From assembly GCA_002377855.1 (NCBI GenBank), contig DFQQ01000034.1, positions 1 through 41,922 of the forward strand: DNA of 41,922 nucleotides, given 5' to 3'. Source of the stretch: Acidovorax delafieldii. Its GTDB lineage: Bacteria > Pseudomonadota > Gammaproteobacteria > Burkholderiales > Burkholderiaceae_C. Positions 8,578 through 16,582 of the stretch are shown here, piece by piece (position 1 is the first letter of the stretch; every line of letters begins with the position of its first letter). The translations under genes and the position numbers were made by a program. The notes under the pieces were generated by a model. That model searched no databases, had not been told where the DNA came from, and saw only the letters and a list, made by a program, of their open reading frames with translations.

Positions 8578-8598
8578 ACGCAGCAGACCCTGCTGCGT
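8578..8598 (+). other. Hairpin at the predicted 5' end of the hupB transcript
   Basis: ACGCAGCAG (8578-8586) and CTGCTGCGT (8590-8598) form a perfect 9-base-pair stem with a 3-base loop. It lies immediately after the predicted -10 element, so it would be at or very near the 5' end of the RNA. Such stems can protect mRNA from 5'-dependent decay. The remaining leader, to 8709, shows nothing else recognisable. Confidence 0.5.
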
Positions 8599-8709
8599 AT
8601 ACCAGTCATTCCCCCGTCCATAGATGTGCGCCTCCCAAGCGAGGCGATCTGACGTGTGAAGGCCAGATATCCAAGACATTCCATCAACGTTTTTCCCGAG
8701 AGGCTTCTT

Positions 8710-8982
8710 GTGAACAAAACCGAACTGATCGAGCACATCGCTAACAATGCCGATATCTCCAAGGCGGCCGCTGCACGCGCTCTGGAGTCGACCATTGAAG
8801 CCGTCAAGAAGACCCTGAAGAAGGGCGGTACCGTCTCTTTGGTCGGTTTTGGTACGTTCGCTGTGGGCAAGCGCGCTGCCCGCACAGGTCGCAATCCCCG
8901 CACCGGCGCTGCGATTAAAATCAAAGCTGCTAAAGTTCCAAAGTTCCGTCCAGGTAAAGCATTGAAAGATGCTGTGAACTGA
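8710..8982 (+). CDS. hupB: DNA-binding protein HU-beta
   Basis: HU is a small basic nucleoid protein that bends and compacts DNA. The start is GTG at 8710, giving the standard MNKTELIEHIA N terminus and a 90-residue protein; GAGAGG lies about 6 bases upstream. The open frame continues 18 codons further up, but that part is not HU-like. The family signature GFGTFAVGKRAARTGRNPRTG (the DNA-intercalating arm, about residues 46-66) is complete, and the protein ends KVPKFRPGKALKDAVN as expected. A tRNA-Val gene begins 14 bases after the stop, so mRNA and tRNA are probably transcribed together from the promoter at 8546. Confidence 0.97.
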   Translation: MNKTELIEHIANNADISKAAAARALESTIEAVKKTLKKGGTVSLVGFGTFAVGKRAARTGRNPRTGAAIKIKAAKVPKFRPGKALKDAVN

Positions 8983-8996
8983 TAATTGTTTTAGGC

Positions 8997-9072
8997 GGGT
9001 CCTTAGCTCAGTTGGTAGAGCGGCTCCTTTACACGGAGTAGGTCGGCGGTTCGAGACCGTCAGGACCCACCA
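8997..9072 (+). tRNA. tRNA-Val (anticodon TAC)
   Basis: A complete cloverleaf: acceptor stem GGGTCCT paired with AGGACCC, D arm TAGCTCAGTTGGTAGAGC, anticodon arm GCTCC-TTTACAC-GGAGT with anticodon TAC, T arm GGCGGTTCGAGACCGTC, and an encoded CCA at 9070-9072. It reads GTA and other Val codons. It sits 14 bases downstream of hupB and is followed by a terminator, so it appears to be the last gene of a hupB-tRNA transcript. Confidence 0.97.
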
Positions 9073-9082
9073 CCATACAAAC

Positions 9083-9116
9083 AAAGGCGAACGAGAGTTC
9101 GCCTTTTGTTTTTGTC
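9083..9116 (+). terminator. Intrinsic terminator after tRNA-Val
   Basis: AAAGGCGAAC (9083-9092) and GTTCGCCTTT (9097-9106) form a perfect 10-base-pair stem with a GAGA loop, followed by a T-rich tract (TTTGTTTTTG). It is a classical rho-independent terminator closing hupB-tRNA-Val. It ends only 15 bases before the ppiD start. Confidence 0.9.
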
Positions 9117-9131
9117 ACTGAAAGATCGACC

Positions 9132-11045
9132 ATGTTTGAAGCCATCCGCAAGCATTCCAAGATCGTGATGTTCTTGTTGTTCTTGCTGGTCATTCCTTCG
9201 TTTGTTCTTGTGGGCATCGACAGCAACTACTTCTCTGAAAAGAGCCCTGTGGTGGCGCGTGTTGATGGGCACAAGATCACGCAGGCCGACTGGGACAACG
9301 CCCACCGGGCAGAGACCGACCGCATCCGCGCTCAGTCACCCAACGTGGATCCCAAGCAGCTGGACACTCCGCAGGCACGTTATGCCACGCTGGAGCGGCT
9401 GGTGCGTGATCGTGTCTTCGCAGCCGCTGCACAAAGCGCTCACCTCGTCACAAGCGATGGCCGCTTGGCCCGTGCCCTTCAGGACATCCCGGCCATTGCA
9501 GCCTTGAAGCGCCCTGACGGCTCGCTCGACACTGAAGCCTATCGTGCCTTGGTGGGGGCGCAGGGCCTGACGCCTGAGGGTTTTGAGGCCAATGTCCGCA
9601 ACGAACTTTCTGTGAGCCAGGTAATGGGTGGTGTGATGAGCACTGCTTTTGCTACGGATGCCGCCGCCCGACTGGCGTTTGACTCCCTCTATCAACGCCG
9701 TGAAATTCAGGTGGCCCGCTTCAATGCGGCCGACTATGCAAAACAGGTCAATCCAACGGATGCTGATATCGAAGCTTTCTACAAAGCCAATGCACAGCGT
9801 TTCCAGCAGCAGGAACAGGCCTCGGTGGAGTATGTGGTTCTGGATCTTGACAGCGTTCGCTCTGGCATTCGCGTGAACGAGGATGACCTGCGTACGTACT
9901 ACAAAGAGAACTTGACGCGCTTGGCTGCGAAAGAGGAACGTCGCGCCAGTCACATTCTGATCAATGCCCCCAAGGAAGGATCCACAGAGGATCGGGAAAA
10001 GGCAAAGGCACGTGCGCAGGAATTGCTGGCGCAAGTGCGAAAGTCTCCAGCATCTTTTGCGGACATTGCCAAGAAGTCATCACAAGACTCCGGTTCCGCT
10101 GCAGTTGGGGGTGACCTCAACTTTTTTGCTCGCGGCGCCATGGTGAAGCCGTTCGAAGAGGCCGCGTTTGCCTTGAAGAAGGGGGAGATCAGCGATGTGG
10201 TGGAGTCTGAATTTGGCTACCACATCATTTTGCTGACCGACATCAAGGCGCCACGTCAGCCCTCGTTTGAGGAGTTGCGCCCCTCGCTGGAGGCAGAACT
10301 CAAGCAGCAGCAGGCCCAACGTAAGTTTGCGGAAGTCGCTGAATCATTCACCAATAGTGTTTATGAGCAGCCTGACAGCCTCAAGCCTGTAGCCGAGAGT
10401 TTGAAGCTGAAAATTCAGACAGCGGATGGGGTGACACGCACACCAGTTCCAGGGGCCAGCGGTCCTCTGTCCAATCCTAAATTTCTGGAGGCCCTGTTTG
10501 CCAACGACTCCATTGAAGGCAAGCGCAACACCAATGCTATCGAAGTCGGCCCCAGCCAACTGGTGGCGGGACGGGTCTCGGCCTACACCCCGACGCGTAC
10601 GCTGCCACTGCAAGAGGTGAGCGAAAAAGCGCGTACTCTGCTGATCGCGGAAAAATCTGCCGAGTTGGCACGCAAGGATGCCGAAGCCAAGAAGTCTGCT
10701 TGGGCGGGCGGTGCGGCCGCTGCTACAGGACTGGCCTCAGCGGTGGTCGTTTCGCGTGATCAAGCGCAGAACCTGCCGCGCCCCGTCATTGACGCCGCTT
10801 TGCGCGCATCTCCCGACAATCTGCCTGCATGGGTGAGTGCTGATCTGGGCGGGCAGGGGACTGCTGTGGTGAAGGTTATGCGTGTCCTGCCGCGAGAAGG
10901 GGTTGACGCACAGCAGGCTGCCCAGCAGCGCCAGCAACTGCAACAGTGGTGGACTACCGCAGAGGGATTCGCGTACTACGAAATGCTGAAAGAGCGTTTC
11001 AAGGTGCAGATCAAGCCAACGCGACCGCAACTCTCGAGTATTTGA
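9132..11045 (+). CDS. ppiD: PpiD-like periplasmic folding chaperone (peptidyl-prolyl isomerase family)
   Basis: A 637-residue inner-membrane protein anchored by one N-terminal segment (about residues 12-29, IVMFLLFLLVIPSFVLVGI) with a large periplasmic part. A SurA-like N-terminal chaperone region is followed by a PpiC/parvulin domain (about 270-365: ASHILINAP ... DSGSAAVGGDLNFFARGAMVKPFEEAAF ... SEFGYHIILL) and a C-terminal chaperone region. PpiD sits beside the Sec translocon and helps newly exported proteins fold; its parvulin domain is often inactive, so isomerase activity is not assumed. The start is only 15 bases after a strong terminator, and the ribosome site is weak. Its promoter must overlap tRNA-Val or it relies on read-through. 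Confidence 0.93.
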   Translation: MFEAIRKHSKIVMFLLFLLVIPSFVLVGIDSNYFSEKSPVVARVDGHKITQADWDNAHRAETDRIRAQSPNVDPKQLDTPQARYATLERLVRDRVFAAAAQSAHLVTSDGRLARALQDIPAIAALKRPDGSLDTEAYRALVGAQGLTPEGFEANVRNELSVSQVMGGVMSTAFATDAAARLAFDSLYQRREIQVARFNAADYAKQVNPTDADIEAFYKANAQRFQQQEQASVEYVVLDLDSVRSGIRVNEDDLRTYYKENLTRLAAKEERRASHILINAPKEGSTEDREKAKARAQELLAQVRKSPASFADIAKKSSQDSGSAAVGGDLNFFARGAMVKPFEEAAFALKKGEISDVVESEFGYHIILLTDIKAPRQPSFEELRPSLEAELKQQQAQRKFAEVAESFTNSVYEQPDSLKPVAESLKLKIQTADGVTRTPVPGASGPLSNPKFLEALFANDSIEGKRNTNAIEVGPSQLVAGRVSAYTPTRTLPLQEVSEKARTLLIAEKSAELARKDAEAKKSAWAGGAAAATGLASAVVVSRDQAQNLPRPVIDAALRASPDNLPAWVSADLGGQGTAVVKVMRVLPREGVDAQQAAQQRQQLQQWWTTAEGFAYYEMLKERFKVQIKPTRPQLSSI

Positions 11046-11087
11046 TCTCTGAACGCTCTGCAGCGATTCAAACGGCGGTTTTTGGCG

Positions 11088-11093
11088 TATAAT
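11088..11093 (+). promoter_or_regulatory. -10 element of tRNA-His promoter
   Basis: A perfect TATAAT lies 11 bases before the first base of tRNA-His, the correct position for its start site. The matching -35 region about 17 bases upstream (around 11065-11070) is weak. This suggests that tRNA-His is transcribed independently of ppiD. Confidence 0.65.
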
Positions 11094-11104
11094 TTGAGTC
11101 TACG

Positions 11105-11180
11105 GTGGCTGTAGCTCAGTTGGTAGAGTCCAGGATTGTGATTCCTGTTGTCGTGGGTTCGAGCCCCATCAGCCACCCCA
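11105..11180 (+). tRNA. tRNA-His (anticodon GTG)
   Basis: Acceptor stem GTGGCTG pairs with CAGCCAC; the D arm is TAGCTCAGTTGGTAGAG; the anticodon arm CAGGA-TTGTGAT-TCCTG has anticodon GTG; the T arm GTGGGTTCGAGCCCCAT and CCA (11178-11180) are encoded. The base before the acceptor stem (11104) is G and faces discriminator C73, the G-1:C73 pair characteristic of tRNA-His. Confidence 0.97.
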
Positions 11181-11186
11181 AAAATT

Positions 11187-11226
11187 AAAGCCTGCAATGC
11201 TGAAAAGCATTGCAGGCTTTTTAATT
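11187..11226 (+). terminator. Intrinsic terminator after tRNA-His
   Basis: AAAGCCTGCAATGCT (11187-11201) and AGCATTGCAGGCTTT (11206-11220) form a perfect 15-base-pair stem closed by a GAAA tetraloop and followed by T-rich sequence. It is one of the strongest terminators in the window and isolates tRNA-His from the gene-poor region that follows. Confidence 0.9.
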
Positions 11227-11664
11227 TGTATCTTGGTTGTTAGATTCGCGTCTTGCAGACCGCTGAAGTGCTACGGGCCGTATACGAATATGGCTCCTCA
11301 AACCGTTGTCTCGCCAACTGATGCAGTCTGGCCCATCAGGTCCTTGGGATTCGGTGGTGCACCCATGCGCCGCAAGTGCGCTGTCCCTCCCCATCGAGGG
11401 GCGGAAGACTATGAAACACGTTAGCGGGCTATCCTGCTAAGCAGGTGTTGTCCACCTTAACCGCCGAATGGTGCCGGCCGCTGAAAATTCGGGCAGGCTG
11501 CGCTTTTGCTGTATGGATAGCCGGTACGGGGCTGCGCTCGCGACCTAATCTGCACGCCACGACAAACTCATCCTCCACTGTACGCAGGGCATTCAGCAGC
11601 ACAGCGGCACGTCTTTGGCCGGGCGCTCAACCCAGCCCGTAATGAGGCGCTGAGCGTTGGCTTG
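11227..11664. other. Gene-poor stretch between tRNA-His and the integrase remnant
   Basis: About 440 bases with only short open frames and no recognisable domain on either strand. It may contain further debris from the same decayed island, since the integrase remnant runs toward it on the minus strand. I looked for a copy of the tRNA-Arg 3' end, which would mark an attachment site, and did not find one. Confidence 0.4.
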
Positions 11665-11960
11665 GGCAGCTTTGAATTTGCGAGCCACTGCTTGGCCTCG
11701 CGCCTTCTCAACTGCACTCGCGGGGCCAGTCCTCCGACCAAGAATTCGCGAGTTTCATCGCCGCGTTTGCAGGCCTTGGTTAGAAACTACCCGGTAAACG
11801 CTAATCGCCAGCGGTTCATTCTTTCTCTGACGGAGGTAAATCTGCGCCAATGCCCACCCGCCGGCCAGGGTGGAGGCACAGGCTGTGCCCATCGGCGTGC
11901 TTCTCGCCCGCGGCAGAGCCTACGGGCTTGGCGCTCCTCACAGGTGTCGGTTAGCGCCAT
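11665..11960 (-). pseudogene. Frameshifted N-terminal remnant of a DUF4102-type tyrosine integrase
   Basis: Read leftward from 11960, the minus strand gives MALTDT, the usual first residues of DUF4102-domain phage/island integrases. After a frameshift come AKPVGSAAGEKHADGHSLCL (expected AKP...K..DG.GL.L), then in another frame RQRKNEPLAISVYRVVS (expected K...LalGvYP.vsl), then KRGDETREFLVGGLAPRVQ and RRREAKQ (expected R.eAr.lla.G.DP...r+). The family order is kept over about 95 residues but broken by at least three frame changes, so it cannot make a working protein. The catalytic domain is not recognisable. It starts 174 bases beyond the 3' end of tRNA-Arg in the same orientation, as integrases of tRNA-inserted islands do. 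The match is by eye from family knowledge, and the exact end is uncertain. Confidence 0.6.
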
Positions 11961-12061
11961 GCCTGCCGCGTTGTTTATAGCTGCACAGTTGGTATGTGAA
12001 GATGCCGGCGGAAATACCAACTTCTTGTTGTATATCTTGGCGCGCAGTGAAACGGCCTGAG

Positions 12062-12099
12062 ACAACAAAAAACCCGCAACGCTAGGAAACGTGCGGGTT
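12062..12099 (-). terminator. Intrinsic terminator of tRNA-Arg
   Basis: On the minus strand AACCCGCACG and CGTTGCGGGTT pair with one bulged base and a short loop, followed by a T run (TTTTTTGTTGT). It lies 35 bases beyond the 3' end of tRNA-Arg and separates it from the integrase remnant. Confidence 0.8.
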
Positions 12100-12133
12100 C
12101 TGAGAGGTTGTGAGACTGTGTGGAGGTCTGTTT

Positions 12134-12210
12134 TGGCCTGCCCGGAGGGACTCGAACCCCCGACCTATTGCTTAGAAGGCAATTGCTCTATCCGGTTGAG
12201 CTACGGGCAG
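12134..12210 (-). tRNA. tRNA-Arg (anticodon TCT)
   Basis: Minus-strand cloverleaf: acceptor CTGCCCG paired with CGGGCAG, D arm TAGCTCAACCGGATAGAGC, anticodon arm ATTGC-CTTCTAA-GCAAT with anticodon TCT (reads AGA), T arm CGGGGGTTCGAGTCCCTC, discriminator G and an encoded CCA (12134-12136). It is a common integration site for genomic islands, and a broken integrase lies directly downstream. Confidence 0.96.
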
Positions 12211-12417
12211 ATTGGAATATGGTGCTGAGATCAATCCGACGAATCTCGGACCAATTTGCTAGAACTGAGGTGAAAGAGCCCCGGCCCAAGAGAGCGATGA
12301 TAACCCGTGTAGGTTGACTCTTTGAACTCCCCACCAAGATAACCGATTGCTTTCCAGTGGGTCCAAATTCAAGCCTAACACGCAGGGCTGAACGCGTTCT
12401 TGCATGGCGATTTGCGA

Positions 12418-14286
12418 TCAATCAATCTCTTCAAACACCAGCGAAGGTGTGGCCATTACGCGCGCTGTTTGGTTGAGATCTTCTAAGAGCCGATTGGCAA
12501 AGTAGCTGTTCTGTGTGTCCGGCTCAAGTGCAGCCACCGCAATGTTCGCCAAGGCTTGGTTCAACGGAACGTAATAACTTCCACTGGGAACATCAATTGC
12601 AGCGCGCACAGGCGTCACTTTGACCCGGACAATCTCACCGCTTCCGGCAATACCGCCGCGAACATCGCGCCGCTCGCTTACCTCTCTTGCCGTCTCTTCA
12701 TACCTTTCTGCCAAGAGCGAACCAGATTCCGCAACGCGCATGACCTGAACCCCCATCAGCTTTAAACGCTCCACAACTGACGTCGCGCCGGCGTCAAGCC
12801 AGTAACCGCAGGGGCGGGCTCTGGTTTGCAGGGTGCGCAGGGTAAGTGACGAGTTCCAGTCCACCCGCGTGACTCGATCTTCCCCCGTAGTGGGGTCAAT
12901 AAATGTGAGTTCCCTTTGGCCGGGGGTGGCTTTCGCGTCGGTGATGACTTGGTCGCGGCAAGCCAGGGCGGTAGTGTCTCGCACGACAAAGGAGCGAACC
13001 TGTTCCAGCGGACCTGCTTTTTCAGCCGTGCTGCGCAGAGCGCTGGCAATGGCTACCACTTGGGAATGCACGCGTCTTTGGGCATGCAGACGGCCGATCC
13101 CTACCCCCCGCGTCTCAATCAACAGGCTGACGGTGTTCTTGAGGCCATGCACATTGCGCCCTGTGTCTGGCTGTGTGCCGCCCATGGAAATCGATTTGTC
13201 CTCCCGGTCAGTGGAGGTCGTGTAGTACCACTCGCTGCTCAAGCCTTGGTCTTTCAACGCTGCAACCATCGGAGCGTGATACCACTCGAGCGAGGCCTTT
13301 GTCAGAAATTCGGGGTAGTTGGCAGTTGTAGCGTGCTGGACAAGCGCATCGTATTTCTGGATGCCATTGAATTTCTCCAGAAATCTCCCCACCACGGTGT
13401 ATTCGTGCGAGTCAACCACCAGCATCGGGCGATAGTCACGTACCAGCCGTGCAATAGCCCGGGCCTCCGGAGTGTGCAGCAGCAAATGGTCTCGGTTCAT
13501 GTCAACGCCGCTGGCGGTGACACGCGTGCCCGCCTCGCTCCCATCAGGATTGGCGCGCGGTACAACGATCACGTTGATTTTTTCCAGCAGGGACTCCAGC
13601 AGTCCTCCGGGCGCCAATTCCCGGGCGAGTATGAGCAGCGCCTCCGCGGTGGCCGGTTCATCGCCATGCTGTTGACCCACCAGAACAACAGTCGGGCGCC
13701 CAGCAGACTCCAGTGCTGCGGGCGTAGGATTTTTGGCGCGCGTCATCAACACGCCAAGGATGGGCGAGCCGCGCTGGGATGTCCCCAGATTGAGCAGGTG
13801 CGGGCGGGCGTCGGCACTGAGACGCGCATCAGCCAGTCCGTTCAGCCACTGTGCCAATTCCGCATTGGTGGTGAAGGAACGCCGGTCTTTCCCCAAACCG
13901 GGCGTGCTGTATTGGATGGAGGGGTCCGGAAAACGCGCCGCTACAGCCGCGCTGTATGGTGGCGTCAGTGAGTCTTCGTTGCGGCCGATCAACGCAGGCG
14001 CCGGGGTTACCGGCGTGGCGACAGCTTCGGCGTTTCTGGGCGTTGCACCCAGCGGTTGGGGAACGGGTTTGGCGGCAGAGCTTCGCGGCAGTGGCGCCGG
14101 CGCTTGTGTTTTTGCGGACTGGCTGGAAGGCCAGGGCGGTAAAGGGGTGCTGGTGCATGCGCCAAGAACGGCAGCGGCAGCCACCAGCGTCACCGAGGTA
14201 CTCCATTTCCAAGCAGGTTTGGCGCTGCTGGTGCGCACTGCCACTGGCGGGCGTTGAGGAGCAGTTGAAAGATCGGGCAAGGTCAT
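12418..14286 (-). CDS. M14-family zinc carboxypeptidase, probable lipoprotein
   Basis: A 622-residue protein when started at MTLPDLSTAP; the start is uncertain because the frame is open 41 codons further. A hydrophobic stretch ends in the lipobox VLGAC (Cys44), then a Pro/Ala-rich linker runs to about residue 110. The M14 metallopeptidase domain (about 140-420) shows the zinc ligands in QQHGDE (His207, Glu210) and DSHEYT (His294), the substrate Asn-Arg pair in DMNRDH (264-265) and the catalytic Glu of IETRG (Glu391). A further about 200 residues of unknown role follow. This predicts an exported, membrane-anchored enzyme that trims peptides, possibly cell-wall peptides. It converges with no neighbour and appears to stand alone. 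Confidence 0.85.
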   Translation of the reverse strand: MTLPDLSTAPQRPPVAVRTSSAKPAWKWSTSVTLVAAAAVLGACTSTPLPPWPSSQSAKTQAPAPLPRSSAAKPVPQPLGATPRNAEAVATPVTPAPALIGRNEDSLTPPYSAAVAARFPDPSIQYSTPGLGKDRRSFTTNAELAQWLNGLADARLSADARPHLLNLGTSQRGSPILGVLMTRAKNPTPAALESAGRPTVVLVGQQHGDEPATAEALLILARELAPGGLLESLLEKINVIVVPRANPDGSEAGTRVTASGVDMNRDHLLLHTPEARAIARLVRDYRPMLVVDSHEYTVVGRFLEKFNGIQKYDALVQHATTANYPEFLTKASLEWYHAPMVAALKDQGLSSEWYYTTSTDREDKSISMGGTQPDTGRNVHGLKNTVSLLIETRGVGIGRLHAQRRVHSQVVAIASALRSTAEKAGPLEQVRSFVVRDTTALACRDQVITDAKATPGQRELTFIDPTTGEDRVTRVDWNSSLTLRTLQTRARPCGYWLDAGATSVVERLKLMGVQVMRVAESGSLLAERYEETAREVSERRDVRGGIAGSGEIVRVKVTPVRAAIDVPSGSYYVPLNQALANIAVAALEPDTQNSYFANRLLEDLNQTARVMATPSLVFEEID

Positions 14287-14540
14287 GGTTCGTGGCGGTT
14301 GGTGGCAGGCGCCGTCAAGGTTGGCGAATGTTACCTGTTGATGCCCCACTTGAGGGGTTGCAGCAGCAAAGTGCGCTGTTGCGTGCCATGAGAGGCTGTA
14401 CCGTGCCAAGCGAAATGTAAGGCCTGCGCTCGCCGGTCCTCATCGCGCTCTCGCTGGCCAGACAGTGCGAGTTCATAGGCCGGTCTTCCAATTGATCCAT
14501 GCCCCACGCTTCATCCGGCGCGCTCTCTGCAAATGCGGCT

Positions 14541-14580
14541 GTGCCCAACTCCCGTGTTGGTGACGCGGGAAGTTGGGCAC
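14541..14580. terminator. Hairpin downstream of rhlE
   Basis: GTGCCCAACT-CCCG (14541-14554) pairs with CGGG-AAGTTGGGCAC (14566-14580) with one mismatch around an 11-base loop. It follows the minus-strand rhlE stop codon by about 12 bases and could end that transcript. No T run follows on the minus strand, so it may instead be a 3'-end stabilising stem. Confidence 0.55.
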
Positions 14581-14592
14581 AGCGATGTCTAG

Positions 14593-16338
14593 TTAGCGGT
14601 TGAACGAGCCGCGGGGACCTCCGGGGCCGCGTGGTCCGTTTCCGCGGCCACCGCCACCGCCACCGGCGCTTCCGCCGCCACTACGGTATCCGCCGCCGCC
14701 TCGGCGACCGCGTTCTGCCATGCTGTCCACGCTGGTGCGCATGGGGTCTGGTTGGCCGCCAGCGCCATGCCCTGCATTGCGATGGCCCGGATTGCTGTGG
14801 CCCATCTGGGTACCCAGATGGGCGTTGGCCCGTGGGGGCTGGGCATCGTCGTAGCGAGCGCCGCCTCCGTTGTCCTGACGTGGGCCGCGGCTGCGTGCTG
14901 GTGCGGGCTGCGAACCTCCGCGTGCTCCCCCTGCGCCCTGGCCGGCGCGGCCCCCGGCACTTGGACCCTGTCCGCGTGGGCCGCTGCTATTCGCAGACCG
15001 TCCGCCGCTGCCATTGGCTGGGCGAGGGCCCCTTTCCGACTGACCTTGGCCAGCCTTGTTGGTGCGGATGCGGTCCATCATCTCGCTGCGCGCAGCCTTT
15101 GCAGCGGCCTGCATCACTTCACGGCTCGGTGGCTTGCCCGCGCCGCCCCAGATGGTCTGACGCCCCATGGCGATGGGTTCCGCCTTCTCGCCTGGCTCAG
15201 GTCCAAAGCCTTCGATGACCTGGACGGGAATCTGCTGCTTGGTGAAGCGCTCGATGTCCATCATGAAGCCTTCTTCGTCCATGCAAACCAGGCTGACGGC
15301 TTCACCAGTGGCACCGGCGCGGCCGGTGCGACCGATGCGGTGGACGTAGTCCTCGGAAACGTTGGGGATTTCGTAGTTGACTACGTGCGGCAGGTCGTCA
15401 ATATCGATACCGCGAGCTGCGATGTCGGTGGCCACCAACGCCCGAATGTCACCGCTCTTGAAGCCCGCGAGCGCCTGCGTGCGGGCGCTCTGGCTCTTAT
15501 TGCCATGGAGGGCCATGGCGCTCACGCCGTTTTTGGTCAAAAACTCGGCGACATTGTTGGCACCGAACTTGGTGCGGGTGAAAACCAGGACCTGGCTCCA
15601 GTTGTGCTGCTGGATGATGTGCAGCAACACCTGCTTTTTCTTGCCACGGCCCACGGGGTGGATCACCTGAGTGATGCGCTGGACTGTGGTGTTGCTGGGC
15701 GTGACCTGAATGCTCTGGGGGTTTTTGAGCAGTGTGTTGGCCAGCTCACGGATTTCATCGCTGAACGTGGCAGAGAAAAGCAGGCTTTGCTTGTCCTTGG
15801 GGACCAGTGCCAAGACCTTCTTCACGTCGTGAATGAAGCCCATGTCCAGCATGCGGTCTGCTTCGTCCAGCACCAGAATTTCGACCGTTGAGAGATCAAG
15901 GAACCCCTGCTGCTGAAGGTCAAGCAGCCGCCCAGGTGTGGCCACTAGGACGTCCACGCCCCGCTTGATGCGGTCGATCTGGGGGTTCATGCCCACACCG
16001 CCGAAAACCACCGTCGAATTGATTTCCAGGTATTTGCCATAGTCGCGCACCGACTCTTCCACCTGCGCCGCGAGTTCACGGGTAGGGGTCAGCACCAGCG
16101 CGCGAATGCCTTTGCCGCCGAATTTGCTCTTGGGCGCAGTACCCTGGCTCAAGCGGTGCAGCATGGGCAGCGTGAACGCGGCTGTCTTGCCAGTGCCCGT
16201 CTGTGCCCCGGCCAGAAGGTCGTGACCTTCGAGTACGGCGGGAATTGCCTGGGCCTGAATGGGAGTGGGCGTCTCATAGCCTTGTTCGAGCACAGCCTTC
16301 AGGATGGCGGGGGCCAGATTCAGTTCTTCAAATTTCAT
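14593..16338 (-). CDS. rhlE: DEAD-box ATP-dependent RNA helicase, RhlE type
   Basis: A 581-residue cytoplasmic RNA helicase that unwinds short duplexes in ribosome assembly and RNA decay. Motifs appear in order: Q motif GYETPTPIQAQAIP (20-33), motif I AQTGTGKT (45-52), Ia PTRELAAQ, Ib TPGRLLDL, motif II DEAD (158-161), motif III SAT (189-191) and motif VI HRIGRTGRAG. The tail from about residue 440 is low-complexity, rich in Gly, Arg, Ser and Pro with RGG-like runs, typical of betaproteobacterial RhlE proteins and likely to bind RNA non-specifically. The start MKFEELNLAPAIL is standard. Divergent from ettA with 244 bases between; long open frames on the opposite strand are GC-driven shadows. 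Confidence 0.95.
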   Translation of the reverse strand: MKFEELNLAPAILKAVLEQGYETPTPIQAQAIPAVLEGHDLLAGAQTGTGKTAAFTLPMLHRLSQGTAPKSKFGGKGIRALVLTPTRELAAQVEESVRDYGKYLEINSTVVFGGVGMNPQIDRIKRGVDVLVATPGRLLDLQQQGFLDLSTVEILVLDEADRMLDMGFIHDVKKVLALVPKDKQSLLFSATFSDEIRELANTLLKNPQSIQVTPSNTTVQRITQVIHPVGRGKKKQVLLHIIQQHNWSQVLVFTRTKFGANNVAEFLTKNGVSAMALHGNKSQSARTQALAGFKSGDIRALVATDIAARGIDIDDLPHVVNYEIPNVSEDYVHRIGRTGRAGATGEAVSLVCMDEEGFMMDIERFTKQQIPVQVIEGFGPEPGEKAEPIAMGRQTIWGGAGKPPSREVMQAAAKAARSEMMDRIRTNKAGQGQSERGPRPANGSGGRSANSSGPRGQGPSAGGRAGQGAGGARGGSQPAPARSRGPRQDNGGGARYDDAQPPRANAHLGTQMGHSNPGHRNAGHGAGGQPDPMRTSVDSMAERGRRGGGGYRSGGGSAGGGGGGRGNGPRGPGGPRGSFNR

Positions 16339-16582
16339 GTCGTTGATTGCACCCGTCCGGGGCGCGGGGTATCGGCCTGTCGTCGCAACCGCAAAAGGGT
16401 TGCCGAGCCAGTCTCAGGCAGATGAGGTTCAAGAGTGGGAGCCAGGAAAGGGATTCCTTCGTCCCCAGCAAACTGCTGATGTGACGAGCAACTGGAGCTC
16501 ATTACGGCGCTTATTGTCGCATGGCCCGATAATCTCGGTTTGAACGCAGAATTTCTGCCCACTTTCGCAGGTTAGACAAGCA

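Noticed and set aside
11227..11664. An attachment-site direct repeat of the tRNA-Arg 3' end
   Set aside because: I looked for a copy of the T-arm/acceptor sequence on either strand and did not find one within the gap.
14752..15891. A 379-residue plus-strand open frame inside rhlE
   Set aside because: It mirrors the rhlE helicase gene, whose motifs are complete, and shows no domain of its own.
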